Shown here: piece by piece, positions 38,078 through 49,022 of the stretch | Layout: every line of letters starts with the position of its first letter | How positions within the stretch are numbered: the stretch's first letter is position 1 | Origin: Pseudomonas putida | GTDB taxonomy: Bacteria; Pseudomonadota; Gammaproteobacteria; Pseudomonadales; Pseudomonadaceae | DNA: 64,000 nt | Reading direction: 5' to 3' | Assembly: GCF_025905425.1 (NCBI RefSeq) | Contig: NZ_CP109603.1 | Coordinates: forward strand, 1,338,001-1,402,000 | Translations under genes and position numbers: made by a program | The notes under the pieces: generated by a model | What the model was told of the DNA's origin: nothing | Seen by the model: the letters and a program-made list of their open reading frames with translations, nothing else | Databases searched by the model: none

Positions 38078-39817
38078 ATGTTCCACAACAATGACAAACG
38101 GCGACATTTGACCCTGGCCGCGTTGCTGGTGTTGGCCAGCGTACAGGGGGTTGCATGGGCCGACCAGTACGAAGACGCGGCATCGAAGTGGATCGGCAGC
38201 GAGTTCAAACCTTCGACCCTGACGCCTGAGCAGCAGTTGGCCGAGCTCAAGTGGTTCATCAAGGCCGCTGAGCCGTTTCGTGGGATGAAGATCAACGTGG
38301 TGTCGGAAACCATCACCACCCACGAGTACGAGTCCAAGGTGTTGGCCAAGGCCTTCAGCGAGATCACCGGCATCCAGCTGACCCACGACCTGCTGCAGGA
38401 AGGCGACGTGGTGGAGAAGCTGCAGACACAAATGCAATCGGACAAGAACATCTATGACGGATGGGTCAATGACTCGGACCTGATCGGTACGCACTTTCGC
38501 TATGGCAAGGTCGAGTCGATCACCGACCTGATGGCCAACGAGGGCAAGGCCTACACCTCGCCGACCCTCGACCTCAAGGATTTCATCGGCATTTCCTTCA
38601 CCACCGCGCCGGATGGCAAGGTCTACCAGCTACCTGATCAGCAGTTCGCCAACCTTTACTGGTTCCGTGCCGACTGGTTCGAGCGGCCTGAGCTAAAAGC
38701 CAGGTTCAAAGAAAAGTACGGCTATGAACTGGGCGTGCCGGTGAACTGGTCGGCCTACGAGGACATCGCCCAATTCTTCACCGAAGACGTGAAGGAAATC
38801 GACGGCAAGCGCGTCTATGGCCACATGGACTACGGTAAGAAGGACCCGTCGCTGGGGTGGCGCTTCACCGATGCCTGGTTCTCGATGGCCGGTGGTGGCG
38901 ACAAAGGCCTGCCTAATGGCCTGCCGGTGGACGAATGGGGGATCCGCGTGGAGGACTGCCATCCGGTGGGTTCAAGCGTCACCCGTGGGGGGGATACCAA
39001 CGGCCCGGCGGCGGTGTACGCGACGCAGAAGTACGTGGACTGGATGCGTGCCTATGCGCCCAAGGAAGCCCAGGGCATGACCTTCTCCGAGGCGGGCCCG
39101 GTGCCGGCGCAGGGCAACATTGCCCAGCAGATTTTCTGGTACACCGCCTTCACCGCCGACATGACCAAGCCCGGCTTGCCGGTGGTAAACGCTGATGGTA
39201 CGCCGAAGTGGCGCATGGCACCGTCGCCCAAAGGGCCGTACTGGGAGGAGGGGATGAAGCTGGGGTATCAGGACACCGGGTCCTGGACCTTCTTCAAGTC
39301 CACCCCCGAGAAGCAACGCCTGGCTGCTTGGTTGTATGCTCAGTTCGTGACCTCCAAGACGGTGTCGCTGAAAAAGACCATCGTCGGCCTGACGCCGATT
39401 CGTGAGTCGGACATCAACTCCCAGGCCATGACCGACCTGGCGCCCAAGCTGGGTGGGCTGGTGGAGTTCTACCGCAGCCCGGCGCGGGTGCAATGGACGC
39501 CCACCGGCACCAACGTGCCGGATTACCCGCGGCTGGCGCAATTGTGGTGGAGCCATATCGCCGAAGTGGCCAGTGGCGAAAAGACCCCGCAGCAAGCGCT
39601 GGATGGCCTGGCCCGCGATCAGGATCGCATGATGGAACGGTTGCAGCGTTCCAATGCCCAGGCGACCTGCGCACCGAAGCTTAACCCGGAAAAGGATGCC
39701 CAGTACTGGTACGACCAGCCGGGGGCGCCAAAACCGAAGTTGGCCAACGAGAAGCCAAAGGGCGAGACGGTGAGCTACAGCGAGTTGCTGAAGTCGTGGG
39801 AGGCGGCGCGCAAGTGA
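38078..39817 (+). CDS. ABC transporter solute-binding protein (GlpV-like)
   Basis: A 579-residue periplasmic binding protein, longer than most CUT1 binding proteins, as known for GlpV. The signal peptide (LTLAALLVLASVQGVAWA, cleavage before DQYEDA about residue 29) is clear. The mature protein has the bilobal SBP_bac_1 look (VVEKLQTQMQSDKNIYDGW and the TGSWTFFKSTPEKQRLAAW segment). It ends the operon and is followed by a REP pair and a bidirectional terminator. Confidence 0.87.
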   Translation: MFHNNDKRRHLTLAALLVLASVQGVAWADQYEDAASKWIGSEFKPSTLTPEQQLAELKWFIKAAEPFRGMKINVVSETITTHEYESKVLAKAFSEITGIQLTHDLLQEGDVVEKLQTQMQSDKNIYDGWVNDSDLIGTHFRYGKVESITDLMANEGKAYTSPTLDLKDFIGISFTTAPDGKVYQLPDQQFANLYWFRADWFERPELKARFKEKYGYELGVPVNWSAYEDIAQFFTEDVKEIDGKRVYGHMDYGKKDPSLGWRFTDAWFSMAGGGDKGLPNGLPVDEWGIRVEDCHPVGSSVTRGGDTNGPAAVYATQKYVDWMRAYAPKEAQGMTFSEAGPVPAQGNIAQQIFWYTAFTADMTKPGLPVVNADGTPKWRMAPSPKGPYWEEGMKLGYQDTGSWTFFKSTPEKQRLAAWLYAQFVTSKTVSLKKTIVGLTPIRESDINSQAMTDLAPKLGGLVEFYRSPARVQWTPTGTNVPDYPRLAQLWWSHIAEVASGEKTPQQALDGLARDQDRMMERLQRSNAQATCAPKLNPEKDAQYWYDQPGAPKPKLANEKPKGETVSYSELLKSWEAARK

Positions 39818-39821
39818 TCGA

Positions 39822-39890
39822 TTCGCGGGGCAAGCCCGCTCCCACACGTTCGGCAGCGATGAACCTGTGGGAGCGGGCTTGCCCCGCGAA
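39822..39890. repeat. REP pair, perfect 25-bp inverted repeat
   Basis: TTCGCGGGGCAAGCCCGCTC starts at 39822 and runs to 39846; its exact complement occupies 39866-39890. This is a complete P. putida REP doublet, located right after the ABC operon stop. Confidence 0.8.
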
Positions 39891-39930
39891 GAGGCCGGTG
39901 CAGCCAAGGCGATAAACCTCAGGCAAAAAA

Positions 39931-39959
39931 AACGGCACCTGTAGGAGGTGCCGTTTTCA
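39931..39959. terminator. Bidirectional rho-independent terminator
   Basis: AACGGCACCT (39931-39940), loop GTAGG, AGGTGCCGTT (39946-39955), with A8 before and TTTT after. It can end both the ABC operon and the convergent folD transcript. Confidence 0.85.
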
Positions 39960-39971
39960 TTTCACGCCATC

Positions 39972-40826
39972 TTACTTATGCAGCTCTTCGGCCGCATACA
40001 GCGTGTTTTCCAGCAGACATGCCCGGGTCATCGGCCCGACGCCACCCGGCACCGGCGTGATCCAGCCCGCGCGCGGCAGGGCTGTCTCGTAGACCACATC
40101 GCCGACCAGCTTGCCGTCGTCCTGGCGGTTGATGCCCACGTCGATGACGATGGCGCCTTCTTTGACCCACTCACCCTTGACCAGCCCCGGCTTGCCTGCA
40201 GCCACGACCACCAGGTCGGCCCGGCCGACGTGGCCGGCCAGGTCCTTGGTGAAGCGGTGGCAGACGGTCACGGTGCAACCGGCCAGCAGCAGTTCCATGG
40301 CCATGGGGCGGCCAACGATATTGGACGCGCCGACGATTACCGCATTCATGCCGTACAGGTCCTGACCGGTGCTTTCGAGCAGGGTCATGATGCCTTTTGG
40401 CGTGCACGGACGCAGCAGCGGGATGCGCTGGGCCAGGCGGCCGATGTTGTAGGGGTGGAAGCCATCGACATCCTTGTCCGGGCGAATGCGCTCCAGCAGC
40501 AGCGAGGCGTCAAGGTGTGCTGGCAGCGGCAGCTGCAGCAAGATACCGTCGACGGCCGGGTCATCATTGAGGCGGTCGATCAGATCGGTCAGGGTTTGCT
40601 GCGTGGTTTCGCTGGGCAGGTCGAACGCCTGGGAAATGAAGCCGACCTCTTCACAGTCCTTGCGCTTGTGCGAGACATAGACTTGGGAGGCGGGGTCGGT
40701 GCCGACCAGGATCACAGCCAGGCCCGGGGTGCGCAGGCCTTGCTGGCGACGCTCCACGACACGTTGAGCGATCTGCTGGCGCAGGCTGGCGGCGATCGCC
40801 TTGCCATCGATTAGGTGTGCAGTCAT
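39972..40826 (-). CDS. folD: Methylenetetrahydrofolate dehydrogenase/cyclohydrolase FolD
   Basis: A 284-residue bifunctional enzyme of one-carbon metabolism: it oxidises 5,10-methylene-THF with NADP and hydrolyses the methenyl form to 10-formyl-THF. Visible hallmarks are [14 protein letters not shown] (with the catalytic Lys), ILLQLPLP, the Rossmann motif [15 protein letters not shown] and the C-terminal [18 protein letters not shown]. The start at 40826 ([14 protein letters not shown]) gives standard length; the frame extends to 41009 without support. Confidence 0.95.
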   Translation of the reverse strand: MTAHLIDGKAIAASLRQQIAQRVVERRQQGLRTPGLAVILVGTDPASQVYVSHKRKDCEEVGFISQAFDLPSETTQQTLTDLIDRLNDDPAVDGILLQLPLPAHLDASLLLERIRPDKDVDGFHPYNIGRLAQRIPLLRPCTPKGIMTLLESTGQDLYGMNAVIVGASNIVGRPMAMELLLAGCTVTVCHRFTKDLAGHVGRADLVVVAAGKPGLVKGEWVKEGAIVIDVGINRQDDGKLVGDVVYETALPRAGWITPVPGGVGPMTRACLLENTLYAAEELHK

Positions 40827-40960
40827 AGACGCGTGATTAACCATCGAGAAGGAAACAATAAAGAAGGCACATTCTCGCACGACACGACGCGAGGGCAAAG
40901 GCGGGTGGTCGGGCAAATCCCCTAACCCCTTAAATAATTTAAATTTTTTTGAGAAAGATG

Positions 40961-40989
40961 TTGACGACCTAGGAGCTCGGCTATAACAT
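40961..40989 (+). promoter_or_regulatory. Promoter of the tRNA operon
   Basis: TTGACG at 40961-40966 and a -10 region TATAACAT at 40982-40989. Reading the -10 as TAACAT gives a 17-base spacer; TATAAC would give 15. The first tRNA begins about 100 bases downstream. Confidence 0.6.
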
Positions 40990-41096
40990 TCGCCGCACTT
41001 GTCGGGCACTGCCTAGCACTGGTTGGCAAAGTCGGGCAGAATGAGTGGTTTAGCGGTTCACTGCTAAAGCATCGTTCGGTTAGGCTGATCGCTTAT

Positions 41097-41173
41097 GCGC
41101 CCGTAGCTCAGCTGGATAGAGCATCCGCCTTCTAAGCGGATGGTCGCAGGTTCGAGTCCTGCCGGGTGCGCCA
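41097..41173 (+). tRNA. tRNA-Arg (TCT)
   Basis: A 77-base cloverleaf from GCGCCCG to CGGGTGCGCCA, with encoded CCA, anticodon loop CTTCTAA (TCT, reads AGA) and T-loop GGTTCGAGTCC. First of four clustered tRNAs. Upstream (40827-41096) I see only the promoter. Confidence 0.95.
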
Positions 41174-41213
41174 TCAGGCAGCTTAGGCAAGCAAGTAGAT
41201 GTACCGCAATATG

Positions 41214-41289
41214 GTGGGCGTAGCTCAGTTGGTAGAGCGCCGGATTGTGATTCCGGTTGTCGTGGGTTCGATTCCCATCGTCCACCCCA
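41214..41289 (+). tRNA. tRNA-His (GTG), copy 1
   Basis: A 76-base cloverleaf with anticodon loop ATTGTGA (GTG), C73 discriminator and CCA. The G at 41213 supplies the histidine-specific G-1. Identical to the second copy at 41463. Confidence 0.95.
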
Positions 41290-41299
41290 TATTCTGCAG

Positions 41300-41333
41300 A
41301 GGCGCCTTGATAGTATCTGGCGCCTTTGTTTTA
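41300..41333 (+). terminator. Terminator-like hairpin after tRNA-His copy 1
   Basis: AGGCGCC (41300-41306) pairs with GGCGCCT (41319-41325), followed by TTGTTTT. tRNA-Leu follows at once, so it may be a processing or partial stop rather than an absolute end. Confidence 0.6.
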
Positions 41334-41341
41334 AGCGTTAC

Positions 41342-41426
41342 GCGGACGTGGTGAAATTGGTAGACACACTGGATTTAGGTTCCAGCGGCGCAAGCTGTAA
41401 GAGTTCGAGTCTCTTCGTCCGCACCA
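41342..41426 (+). tRNA. tRNA-Leu (TAG)
   Basis: An 85-base class II tRNA with a variable arm, GCGGACG/CGTCCGC acceptor pairing, anticodon loop region GATTTAGGT (TAG, reads CUA/CUN) and encoded CCA. Confidence 0.95.
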
Positions 41427-41462
41427 TGCTTCTGTAAAGTTGTACCGCAACACCGCAATATG

Positions 41463-41538
41463 GTGGGCGTAGCTCAGTTGGTAGAGCGCCGGATTGTGAT
41501 TCCGGTTGTCGTGGGTTCGATTCCCATCGTCCACCCCA
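41463..41538 (+). tRNA. tRNA-His (GTG), copy 2
   Basis: Same 76 bases as copy 1. The flanks are also shared (ACCGCAATATG before; CATATT and an AGGCGCC hairpin after), so the unit tRNA plus terminator was duplicated around tRNA-Leu. Confidence 0.95.
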
Positions 41539-41547
41539 TATTTTTCG

Positions 41548-41587
41548 AAGGCGCCTTGATCGTGAGATCGGGCGCCTTTGTTTTTTT
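41548..41587 (+). terminator. Terminator of the tRNA operon
   Basis: AGGCGCC (41549-41555) pairs with GGCGCCT (41571-41577) with an inner stem GATC/GATC, followed by TTGTTTTTTT. A strong rho-independent terminator. Confidence 0.85.
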
Positions 41588-41595
41588 GTGCTGCG

Positions 41596-41622
41596 AAAAA
41601 GCCGCTGATTGCGGCTTTTTTT
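41596..41622 (+). terminator. Second terminator
   Basis: AAAAAGCCGC (41596-41605), loop TGATT, GCGGCTTTTTTT. It is close to symmetric and may work in both directions. Confidence 0.8.
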
Positions 41623-41663
41623 GTGTTTGCTGCGAGGTGTAGAGTGGAAGGTTTGCGGGGCTC

Positions 41664-41736
41664 TTGAGGTCGAGCGCCGCCCGCGCGGCGCATCGCGAGC
41701 AAGTCGGGGCGCCGCGCGGGCGGCGCTCGATCTCAA
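41664..41736. repeat. 28-bp near-perfect GC-rich palindrome
   Basis: The arm at 41664-41691 (TTGAGGTCGAGCGCCGCC...) is complementary to 41709-41736 (...GGCGGCGCTCGATCTCAA) over 28 bp with a single G-T pair. The 17-base loop is ATCGCGAGCAAGTCGGG. It follows the tRNA terminators in a stretch (41539-41867) with no gene. Confidence 0.75.
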
Positions 41737-41867
41737 AGGCGCTACAGGGCTCAAATCGAATACTTCACACTCCCGCCCCTTGCAATCCTCTGGTGACACC
41801 CCAATAAAAGCTGATAGATTTCAGCCGGTTGAAACACCGGCCCCACGGTCGGCAGAGGAAAAACGCC

Positions 41868-42167
41868 ATGATTGCAAAAGAAGCCCGTCAGGCCCTGGCG
41901 CTGCAGCGCTTCGCCGAAGCCAATCCGCAATTGCTCGAAGAAATCCGCGAGCTGGATGCGCGTGAGCAAGCCCAGCAGATCGAATGGGCATTCGAAGATG
42001 CGGCGCAGGAGCAGGGTGTCGAGCCTTGGGAGCTGGCGCTGCAACTGATTGCCGAAAGCCCCGAGCAGCTACAGGCCATGCGCCTGGAGACGCAGCGCGA
42101 GGTTGCCGAGGCCCTGGGTATGTCGTGGGAAGAGTACTGCCAGTTCAACGAGATCGACCCTCAATAA
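41868..42167 (+). CDS. DUF6388-type small protein
   Basis: A 99-residue acidic, helical, Gln/Glu-rich protein (LREI-like EEIRELDAREQAQQIEWAFE; ends MSWEEYCQFNEIDPQ). I recall this family as DUF6388, common in Pseudomonas and of unknown role. The start at 41868 has AGAGGA upstream; the frame extends to 41829 without support. No membrane segment or signal peptide. Confidence 0.8.
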   Translation: MIAKEARQALALQRFAEANPQLLEEIRELDAREQAQQIEWAFEDAAQEQGVEPWELALQLIAESPEQLQAMRLETQREVAEALGMSWEEYCQFNEIDPQ

Positions 42168-42414
42168 AGGAGGCGATTTTGTAGGCTGCAGTTGTTTGAC
42201 AAGTTATTACGGCTGCGCGTCGCCAGCGGTGGCGCGCAGCCTCAATTGAAAGGGGCTCGGCGCTAAGCCGTGCGGGCCTTGCAAGTTAATCGACCGGCGT
42301 GGTTTCCCGTCGTCCCGAGTGGGGTGACTTCTGCTGCGCGACTCACTAGAATGCTTGCCCTTGATTCTGGAGTCGGGCTAACGCCGGCTAACGTCTGTGC
42401 AACGAGGAATATCC

Positions 42415-43728
42415 ATGCAAGTTTCTGTTGAAAACACTTCCGCTCTCGAGCGCCGCATGACCATCGCCGTCCCGGCCGAGCGCGTCGAGACCGAAGTCAA
42501 CAAGCGTCTGCAACAGACTGCCCGTCGCGCCAAGGTTGCAGGCTTCCGTCCTGGCAAGGTGCCGATGAGCGTGATCCGTCAGCGTTTCGAAGCTGACGCT
42601 CGCCAGGAAGTGTTCGGTGATCTGGTCCAGTCTTCGTTCTACGAAGCTGTGGTCGAGCAGAAGCTGAACCCGGCCGGCGCTCCAGCCGTCGAGCCGAAGT
42701 CCTTCGAGAAAGGCAAGGACCTGGAATTCGTCGCTATCTTCGAAGTGTTCCCAGAGTTCACCGTTGCCGGCCTTGAGTCGATCAACGTCGAGCGCCTGAG
42801 CGCCGAAGTGGCTGATGCCGACCTGGACAAGATGCTGGAAGTCCTGCGCAAGCAGAACACCCGCTTCGAAGAAGTTGACCGCGCTGCGCAGAACGACGAC
42901 CAGGTCAACATCGACTTCGTCGGCAAGGTCGACGGTGAAGTGTTCGCTGGCGGTTCGGCCAAGGGCACTCCGCTGGTACTGGGCTCCGGCCGCATGATCC
43001 CGGGCTTCGAAGAAGGCCTGGTAGGCGCCAAGGCTGGCGAAGAGCGCGTTGTCAGCGTGACCTTCCCAGAGGACTATCAGAACCTGGACCTGGCCGGCAA
43101 GGCCGCCGAGTTCACTATCACCGTCAACAGTGTTTCGGCACCTGTGCTGCCTGAGCTGAACGAAGCCTTCTTCGCTCAGTTCGGTATCAAGGAATCGACC
43201 CTGGAAGGTTTCCGCGCCGAAGTTCGCAAGAACATGGAGCGTGAGCTGCGTCAGGCGATCAAGGCCAAGGTCAAGAACCAGGTCATGGACGGTCTGCTGG
43301 CCGCCAACCCGATCGAAGTGCCAAAAGCCCTGCTGGAAAACGAAGTCAACCGTCTGCGCGTGCAGGCTGTTCAGCAGTTCGGTGGCAACATCAAGCCTGA
43401 GCAACTGCCAGCCGAGCTGTTCGAAGAGCAAGCCAAGCGCCGTGTGGTCCTGGGCCTGATCGTCGCTGAGGTGGTCAAGCAGTTCGAACTGAAGCCGGAC
43501 GAAGGCAAGGTTCGTGAAATGATCGAAGAAATGGCTTCTGCCTACCAAGAGCCAGAGCAGGTCATCTCCTGGTACTACAAGAACGACCAGCAACTGAACG
43601 AAGTCCGTTCGGTTGTGCTGGAAGAGCAAGTTGTAGATACTGTTCTGCAGAAAGCGACTGTGACCGACAAGTCGGTCTCGTACGAAGAAGCCGTAAAGCC
43701 AGCTGAGGCACCTGCCGAAGCCGAGTAA
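42415..43728 (+). CDS. tig: Trigger factor
   Basis: A 437-residue ribosome-associated chaperone and peptidyl-prolyl isomerase. Hallmarks are the ribosome-binding loop [12 protein letters not shown] (about 44-55), the FKBP-type PPIase domain (about 160-245; [28 protein letters not shown]) and the helical C-terminal arms. The start at 42415 ([14 protein letters not shown]) is standard, with AACGAGGA upstream. It begins the usual tig-clpP-clpX-lon quality-control group. Confidence 0.96.
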   Translation: MQVSVENTSALERRMTIAVPAERVETEVNKRLQQTARRAKVAGFRPGKVPMSVIRQRFEADARQEVFGDLVQSSFYEAVVEQKLNPAGAPAVEPKSFEKGKDLEFVAIFEVFPEFTVAGLESINVERLSAEVADADLDKMLEVLRKQNTRFEEVDRAAQNDDQVNIDFVGKVDGEVFAGGSAKGTPLVLGSGRMIPGFEEGLVGAKAGEERVVSVTFPEDYQNLDLAGKAAEFTITVNSVSAPVLPELNEAFFAQFGIKESTLEGFRAEVRKNMERELRQAIKAKVKNQVMDGLLAANPIEVPKALLENEVNRLRVQAVQQFGGNIKPEQLPAELFEEQAKRRVVLGLIVAEVVKQFELKPDEGKVREMIEEMASAYQEPEQVISWYYKNDQQLNEVRSVVLEEQVVDTVLQKATVTDKSVSYEEAVKPAEAPAEAE

Positions 43729-43752
43729 TACGCTACTCTCGTAGGAAACCCC

Positions 43753-43780
43753 CACAAGCCAGCCTTCGCGCTGGCTTGTG
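43753..43780 (+). terminator. Hairpin between tig and clpP
   Basis: CACAAGCCAGC (43753-43763) pairs with GCTGGCTTGTG (43770-43780) around CTTCGC. There is no T-run, so it is more likely an attenuator or mRNA-stability structure than a full stop. Confidence 0.6.
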
Positions 43781-43819
43781 CGTATTCAAGCCATGACTAT
43801 TTGGGAGTGAGCGCAGGAC

Positions 43820-44461
43820 ATGTCCCGCAATTCTTATATTCAGCAGAGCTCTGACATCCAGGCCGCAGGCGGCCTGGTCCCGATGGTTATCGAGCAGTCC
43901 GCCCGTGGCGAACGCGCCTACGACATCTACTCGCGCCTGTTGAAGGAGCGAGTGATTTTCCTGGTGGGTCCTGTAGAAGACTACATGGCCAACCTCGTCG
44001 TAGCGCAGATGCTGTTCCTCGAAGCGGAAAACCCGGACAAGGATATCCATCTGTACATCAACTCGCCGGGTGGCTCGGTCACCGCTGGCATGTCGATCTA
44101 CGACACCATGCAGTTCATCAAGCCGGACGTTTCGACCATCTGCATCGGCCAGGCCTGCAGCATGGGCGCCTTCCTGTTGACCGCCGGTGCCAAGGGCAAG
44201 CGTCACTGCCTGCCGAACTCGCGCGTCATGATTCACCAGCCGCTCGGCGGCTTCCAGGGCCAGGCTACCGACATCCAGATCCACGCCCAGGAAATCCTCA
44301 GTATCAAGGCGCGTCTCAACGAGTTGCTGGCCTACCACACCGGCCAGGACCTCGAGACCATCCAGCGTGATACTGAGCGTGACAACTTCATGAGCGCCTC
44401 GCGCGCGGCCGAGTACGGCCTCATCGACTCGGTATACGACAAGCGGCAACTGGCCTCCTGA
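43820..44461 (+). CDS. clpP: ATP-dependent Clp protease proteolytic subunit
   Basis: A 213-residue serine protease subunit that forms the double-heptamer chamber. The triad is visible: S114 (GQACSMGAF), H139 (MIHQPLGG) and D188 (RDTERDNF). The processed N-terminus lies about residue 15. Hydrolysis of unfolded substrates depends on ClpX, encoded next. Confidence 0.96.
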   Translation: MSRNSYIQQSSDIQAAGGLVPMVIEQSARGERAYDIYSRLLKERVIFLVGPVEDYMANLVVAQMLFLEAENPDKDIHLYINSPGGSVTAGMSIYDTMQFIKPDVSTICIGQACSMGAFLLTAGAKGKRHCLPNSRVMIHQPLGGFQGQATDIQIHAQEILSIKARLNELLAYHTGQDLETIQRDTERDNFMSASRAAEYGLIDSVYDKRQLAS

Positions 44462-44475
44462 TCCCAGGGGCCAGA

Positions 44476-44504
44476 GCAGGTAGGTGCCGAAAGCGCCTAC
44501 CTGC
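44476..44504 (+). terminator. Hairpin between clpP and clpX
   Basis: GCAGGTAGGTGC (44476-44487) pairs with GCGCCTACCTGC (44493-44504) around CGAAA. There is no T-run directly after, so partial termination or RNA processing is more likely. Confidence 0.55.
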
Positions 44505-44569
44505 GGACTTGAAAAAGCCCGCAATTGCCTTCATCTTGTGTTGCAAGCCTACCGGATTGGATCGATCGA

Positions 44570-45853
44570 ATGACTGACACCCGTAACGGCGAGGACAGCG
44601 GCAAATTGCTCTATTGCTCCTTCTGCGGCAAAAGCCAGCACGAAGTGCGCAAATTGATTGCCGGGCCCTCGGTATTTATCTGCGACGAGTGCGTCGACCT
44701 GTGCAATGACATCATCCGTGAGGAGGTGCAGGAAGCCCAGGCCGAGAGCAGCGCGCACAAATTGCCTTCGCCGAAAGAAATCAGCGGCATCCTGGACCAG
44801 TACGTGATTGGTCAGGAGCGCGCGAAGAAGGTGCTGGCCGTAGCGGTGTACAACCACTACAAGCGCCTTAACCAGCGTGACAAGAAGGGCGACGAAGTCG
44901 AACTTGGCAAGAGCAACATCCTGCTCATCGGGCCTACTGGCTCGGGCAAGACCCTGCTCGCCGAAACCCTTGCGCGTCTGCTGAACGTACCGTTCACCAT
45001 TGCCGATGCCACCACCCTGACCGAAGCCGGTTATGTGGGTGAGGACGTCGAGAACATCATTCAAAAGCTGCTGCAAAAGTGCGACTACGACGTGGAAAAA
45101 GCCCAGATGGGCATTGTCTACATCGACGAGATCGACAAGATTTCGCGCAAGTCGGACAACCCGTCCATCACCCGTGACGTCTCGGGCGAAGGCGTGCAGC
45201 AGGCGCTGTTGAAACTGATCGAAGGCACCGTTGCTTCGGTTCCACCGCAAGGTGGGCGCAAGCACCCGCAACAGGAATTCCTGCAGGTTGATACCCGCAA
45301 CATCCTGTTCATTTGCGGTGGCGCGTTCTCTGGCCTGGAAAAGGTCATCCAGAACCGCTCCACCAAGGGTGGCATCGGTTTCAGCGCGGAAGTACGCAGC
45401 AAGGAAGAAGGCAAGAAAGTTGGCGAGTCCTTGCGTGAAGTCGAGCCGGACGATCTGGTCAAGTTTGGCCTGATCCCTGAATTCGTTGGCCGTCTGCCAG
45501 TACTGGCGACGCTCGATGAGCTGGATGAGGCTGCTTTGATGCAGATCCTCACCGAGCCGAAGAACGCGCTGACCAAGCAGTATGCCAAGCTGTTCGAGAT
45601 GGAAAGCGTTGACCTCGAGTTCCGCAGCGATGCACTCAAGGCCGTTGCTCGCAAGGCGTTGGAGCGCAAGACCGGCGCCCGTGGCCTGCGTTCGATCCTC
45701 GAAGGCGTGCTGCTCGACACCATGTACGAGATCCCTTCGCAGAAGGATGTCAGCAAGGTGGTGATCGATGAGAGTGTCATCGAGGGTACTTCGCAGCCGC
45801 TGATGATCTACGAGAACAGCGAGCCGCAAGCCAAGGCCGCACCTGACGCCTGA
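44570..45853 (+). CDS. clpX: ClpX unfoldase
   Basis: A 427-residue AAA+ unfoldase. It has the N-terminal zinc-binding domain (CSFC...CDEC, about 15-40), Walker A GPTGSGKT, Walker B IVYIDEID and a sensor-2 region ([14 protein letters not shown]). It delivers substrates to ClpP. The start at 44570 (MTDTRNGED) is standard; the frame reaches up to 44525 inside the intergenic hairpin region. Confidence 0.96.
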   Translation: MTDTRNGEDSGKLLYCSFCGKSQHEVRKLIAGPSVFICDECVDLCNDIIREEVQEAQAESSAHKLPSPKEISGILDQYVIGQERAKKVLAVAVYNHYKRLNQRDKKGDEVELGKSNILLIGPTGSGKTLLAETLARLLNVPFTIADATTLTEAGYVGEDVENIIQKLLQKCDYDVEKAQMGIVYIDEIDKISRKSDNPSITRDVSGEGVQQALLKLIEGTVASVPPQGGRKHPQQEFLQVDTRNILFICGGAFSGLEKVIQNRSTKGGIGFSAEVRSKEEGKKVGESLREVEPDDLVKFGLIPEFVGRLPVLATLDELDEAALMQILTEPKNALTKQYAKLFEMESVDLEFRSDALKAVARKALERKTGARGLRSILEGVLLDTMYEIPSQKDVSKVVIDESVIEGTSQPLMIYENSEPQAKAAPDA

Positions 45854-45885
45854 TTCAGGTGAACGTCAGTTGTTGGTTGCAAGCA

Positions 45886-45918
45886 AGAAAGGGGCCTACG
45901 GGCCCCTTTCTGCTTTTC
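45886..45918 (+). terminator. clpX terminator
   Basis: AGAAAGGGGCC (45886-45896), loop TACG, GGCCCCTTTCT, then GCTTTTCC. Strong stem, followed by a moderate T-run. Confidence 0.8.
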
Positions 45919-45929
45919 CTGCGCAAGCG

Positions 45930-45960
45930 CTTGTAATTTCCCAGGCGTGCCCCCACATTA
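45930..45960 (+). promoter_or_regulatory. Sigma32-like heat-shock promoter of lon
   Basis: CTTGTAA (45930-45936), 14 bases, then CCCCACATTA (45951-45960). This fits the sigma32 pattern CTTGAAA-N13-15-CCCCATNT with few mismatches. It lies 60 bases before the lon start, as expected for a heat-shock protease gene. Confidence 0.65.
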
Positions 45961-46019
45961 GGTCCAAGCATCATTTCCACCGGTTTCCGGCCATAAAGGC
46001 CGCTGTTAGAGGCGAAATC

Positions 46020-48416
<2,397 letters not shown>

Positions 48417-48440
48417 TAGTTTTTGGCTGGGGGGCTTTCC

Positions 48441-48470
48441 TTGACAGTTTTTTCGGGGCCTTGCTATAAA
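48441..48470 (+). promoter_or_regulatory. hupB promoter
   Basis: TTGACA (48441-48446), 18-base spacer, TATAAA (48465-48470). A near-consensus sigma70 promoter, about 100 bases before the hupB start. Confidence 0.75.
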
Positions 48471-48568
48471 GCGGCACGCTATTGTTATCAGGCCACCCAG
48501 CGCTCGTTTCATACGCTTTTCATTACATACTTAGAAACAAACTCAATAGAGAAATAAGGGGACTTAGA

Positions 48569-48841
48569 GTGAACAAGTCGGAACTGATTGACGCTATCGC
48601 CGCTTCTGCAGACATCCCGAAAGCTGTAGCCGGCCGCGCGCTGGACGCAGTAATTGACTCCGTGACCGGTGCCCTGAAAGCAGGTGACGACGTGGTACTG
48701 GTAGGTTTCGGTACCTTCTCGGTCAAGGATCGCGCCGAGCGCACCGGCCGCAACCCGCAAACTGGTAAGGCAATCAAGATTGAAGCTGCCAAGGTTCCAG
48801 GCTTCAAGGCTGGCAAAGGCCTGAAAGACGCCGTCAACTAA
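48569..48841 (+). CDS. hupB: DNA-binding protein HU-beta
   Basis: A 90-residue nucleoid protein. The start [11 protein letters not shown] (GTG at 48569), the arm [20 protein letters not shown] and ending GLKDAVN are standard HU. It compacts and bends DNA as a dimer. The longer frame to 48482 overlaps the promoter. The position after lon is conserved in Pseudomonas. Confidence 0.96.
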   Translation: MNKSELIDAIAASADIPKAVAGRALDAVIDSVTGALKAGDDVVLVGFGTFSVKDRAERTGRNPQTGKAIKIEAAKVPGFKAGKGLKDAVN

Positions 48842-48927
48842 GTCGTCTCTTTCAGCCGGACCCGGCCTGGCCAGGTCCGAGCACGTGAGGCGGGTCGCAA
48901 ACGTTCCCGCCTGACACGTTTGCTAAG

Positions 48928-48959
48928 AAAAGGCGCATCCTCGGATGCGCCTTTCTTTT
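48928..48959 (+). terminator. hupB terminator
   Basis: AAAGGCGCATCC pairs with GGATGCGCCTTT around TC, followed by CTTTTA. A strong rho-independent terminator. Confidence 0.85.
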
Positions 48960-49022
48960 ATCAGGATTCTACCCACGCTCCGCGGTTGTCGACGCAGTGG
49001 TACAGCCGTTTCTGGGGGACGC

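Noticed and set aside
36256..38451. 731-residue minus-strand frame across the two permease genes
   Set aside because: Low-complexity His/Gln/Arg/Asp composition typical of antisense frames; it crosses several coupled sense genes.
41097..41868. Integrated prophage or genomic island at the tRNA array
   Set aside because: No integrase and no direct att repeats beyond the duplicated tRNA-His unit; tig follows directly after one small gene.
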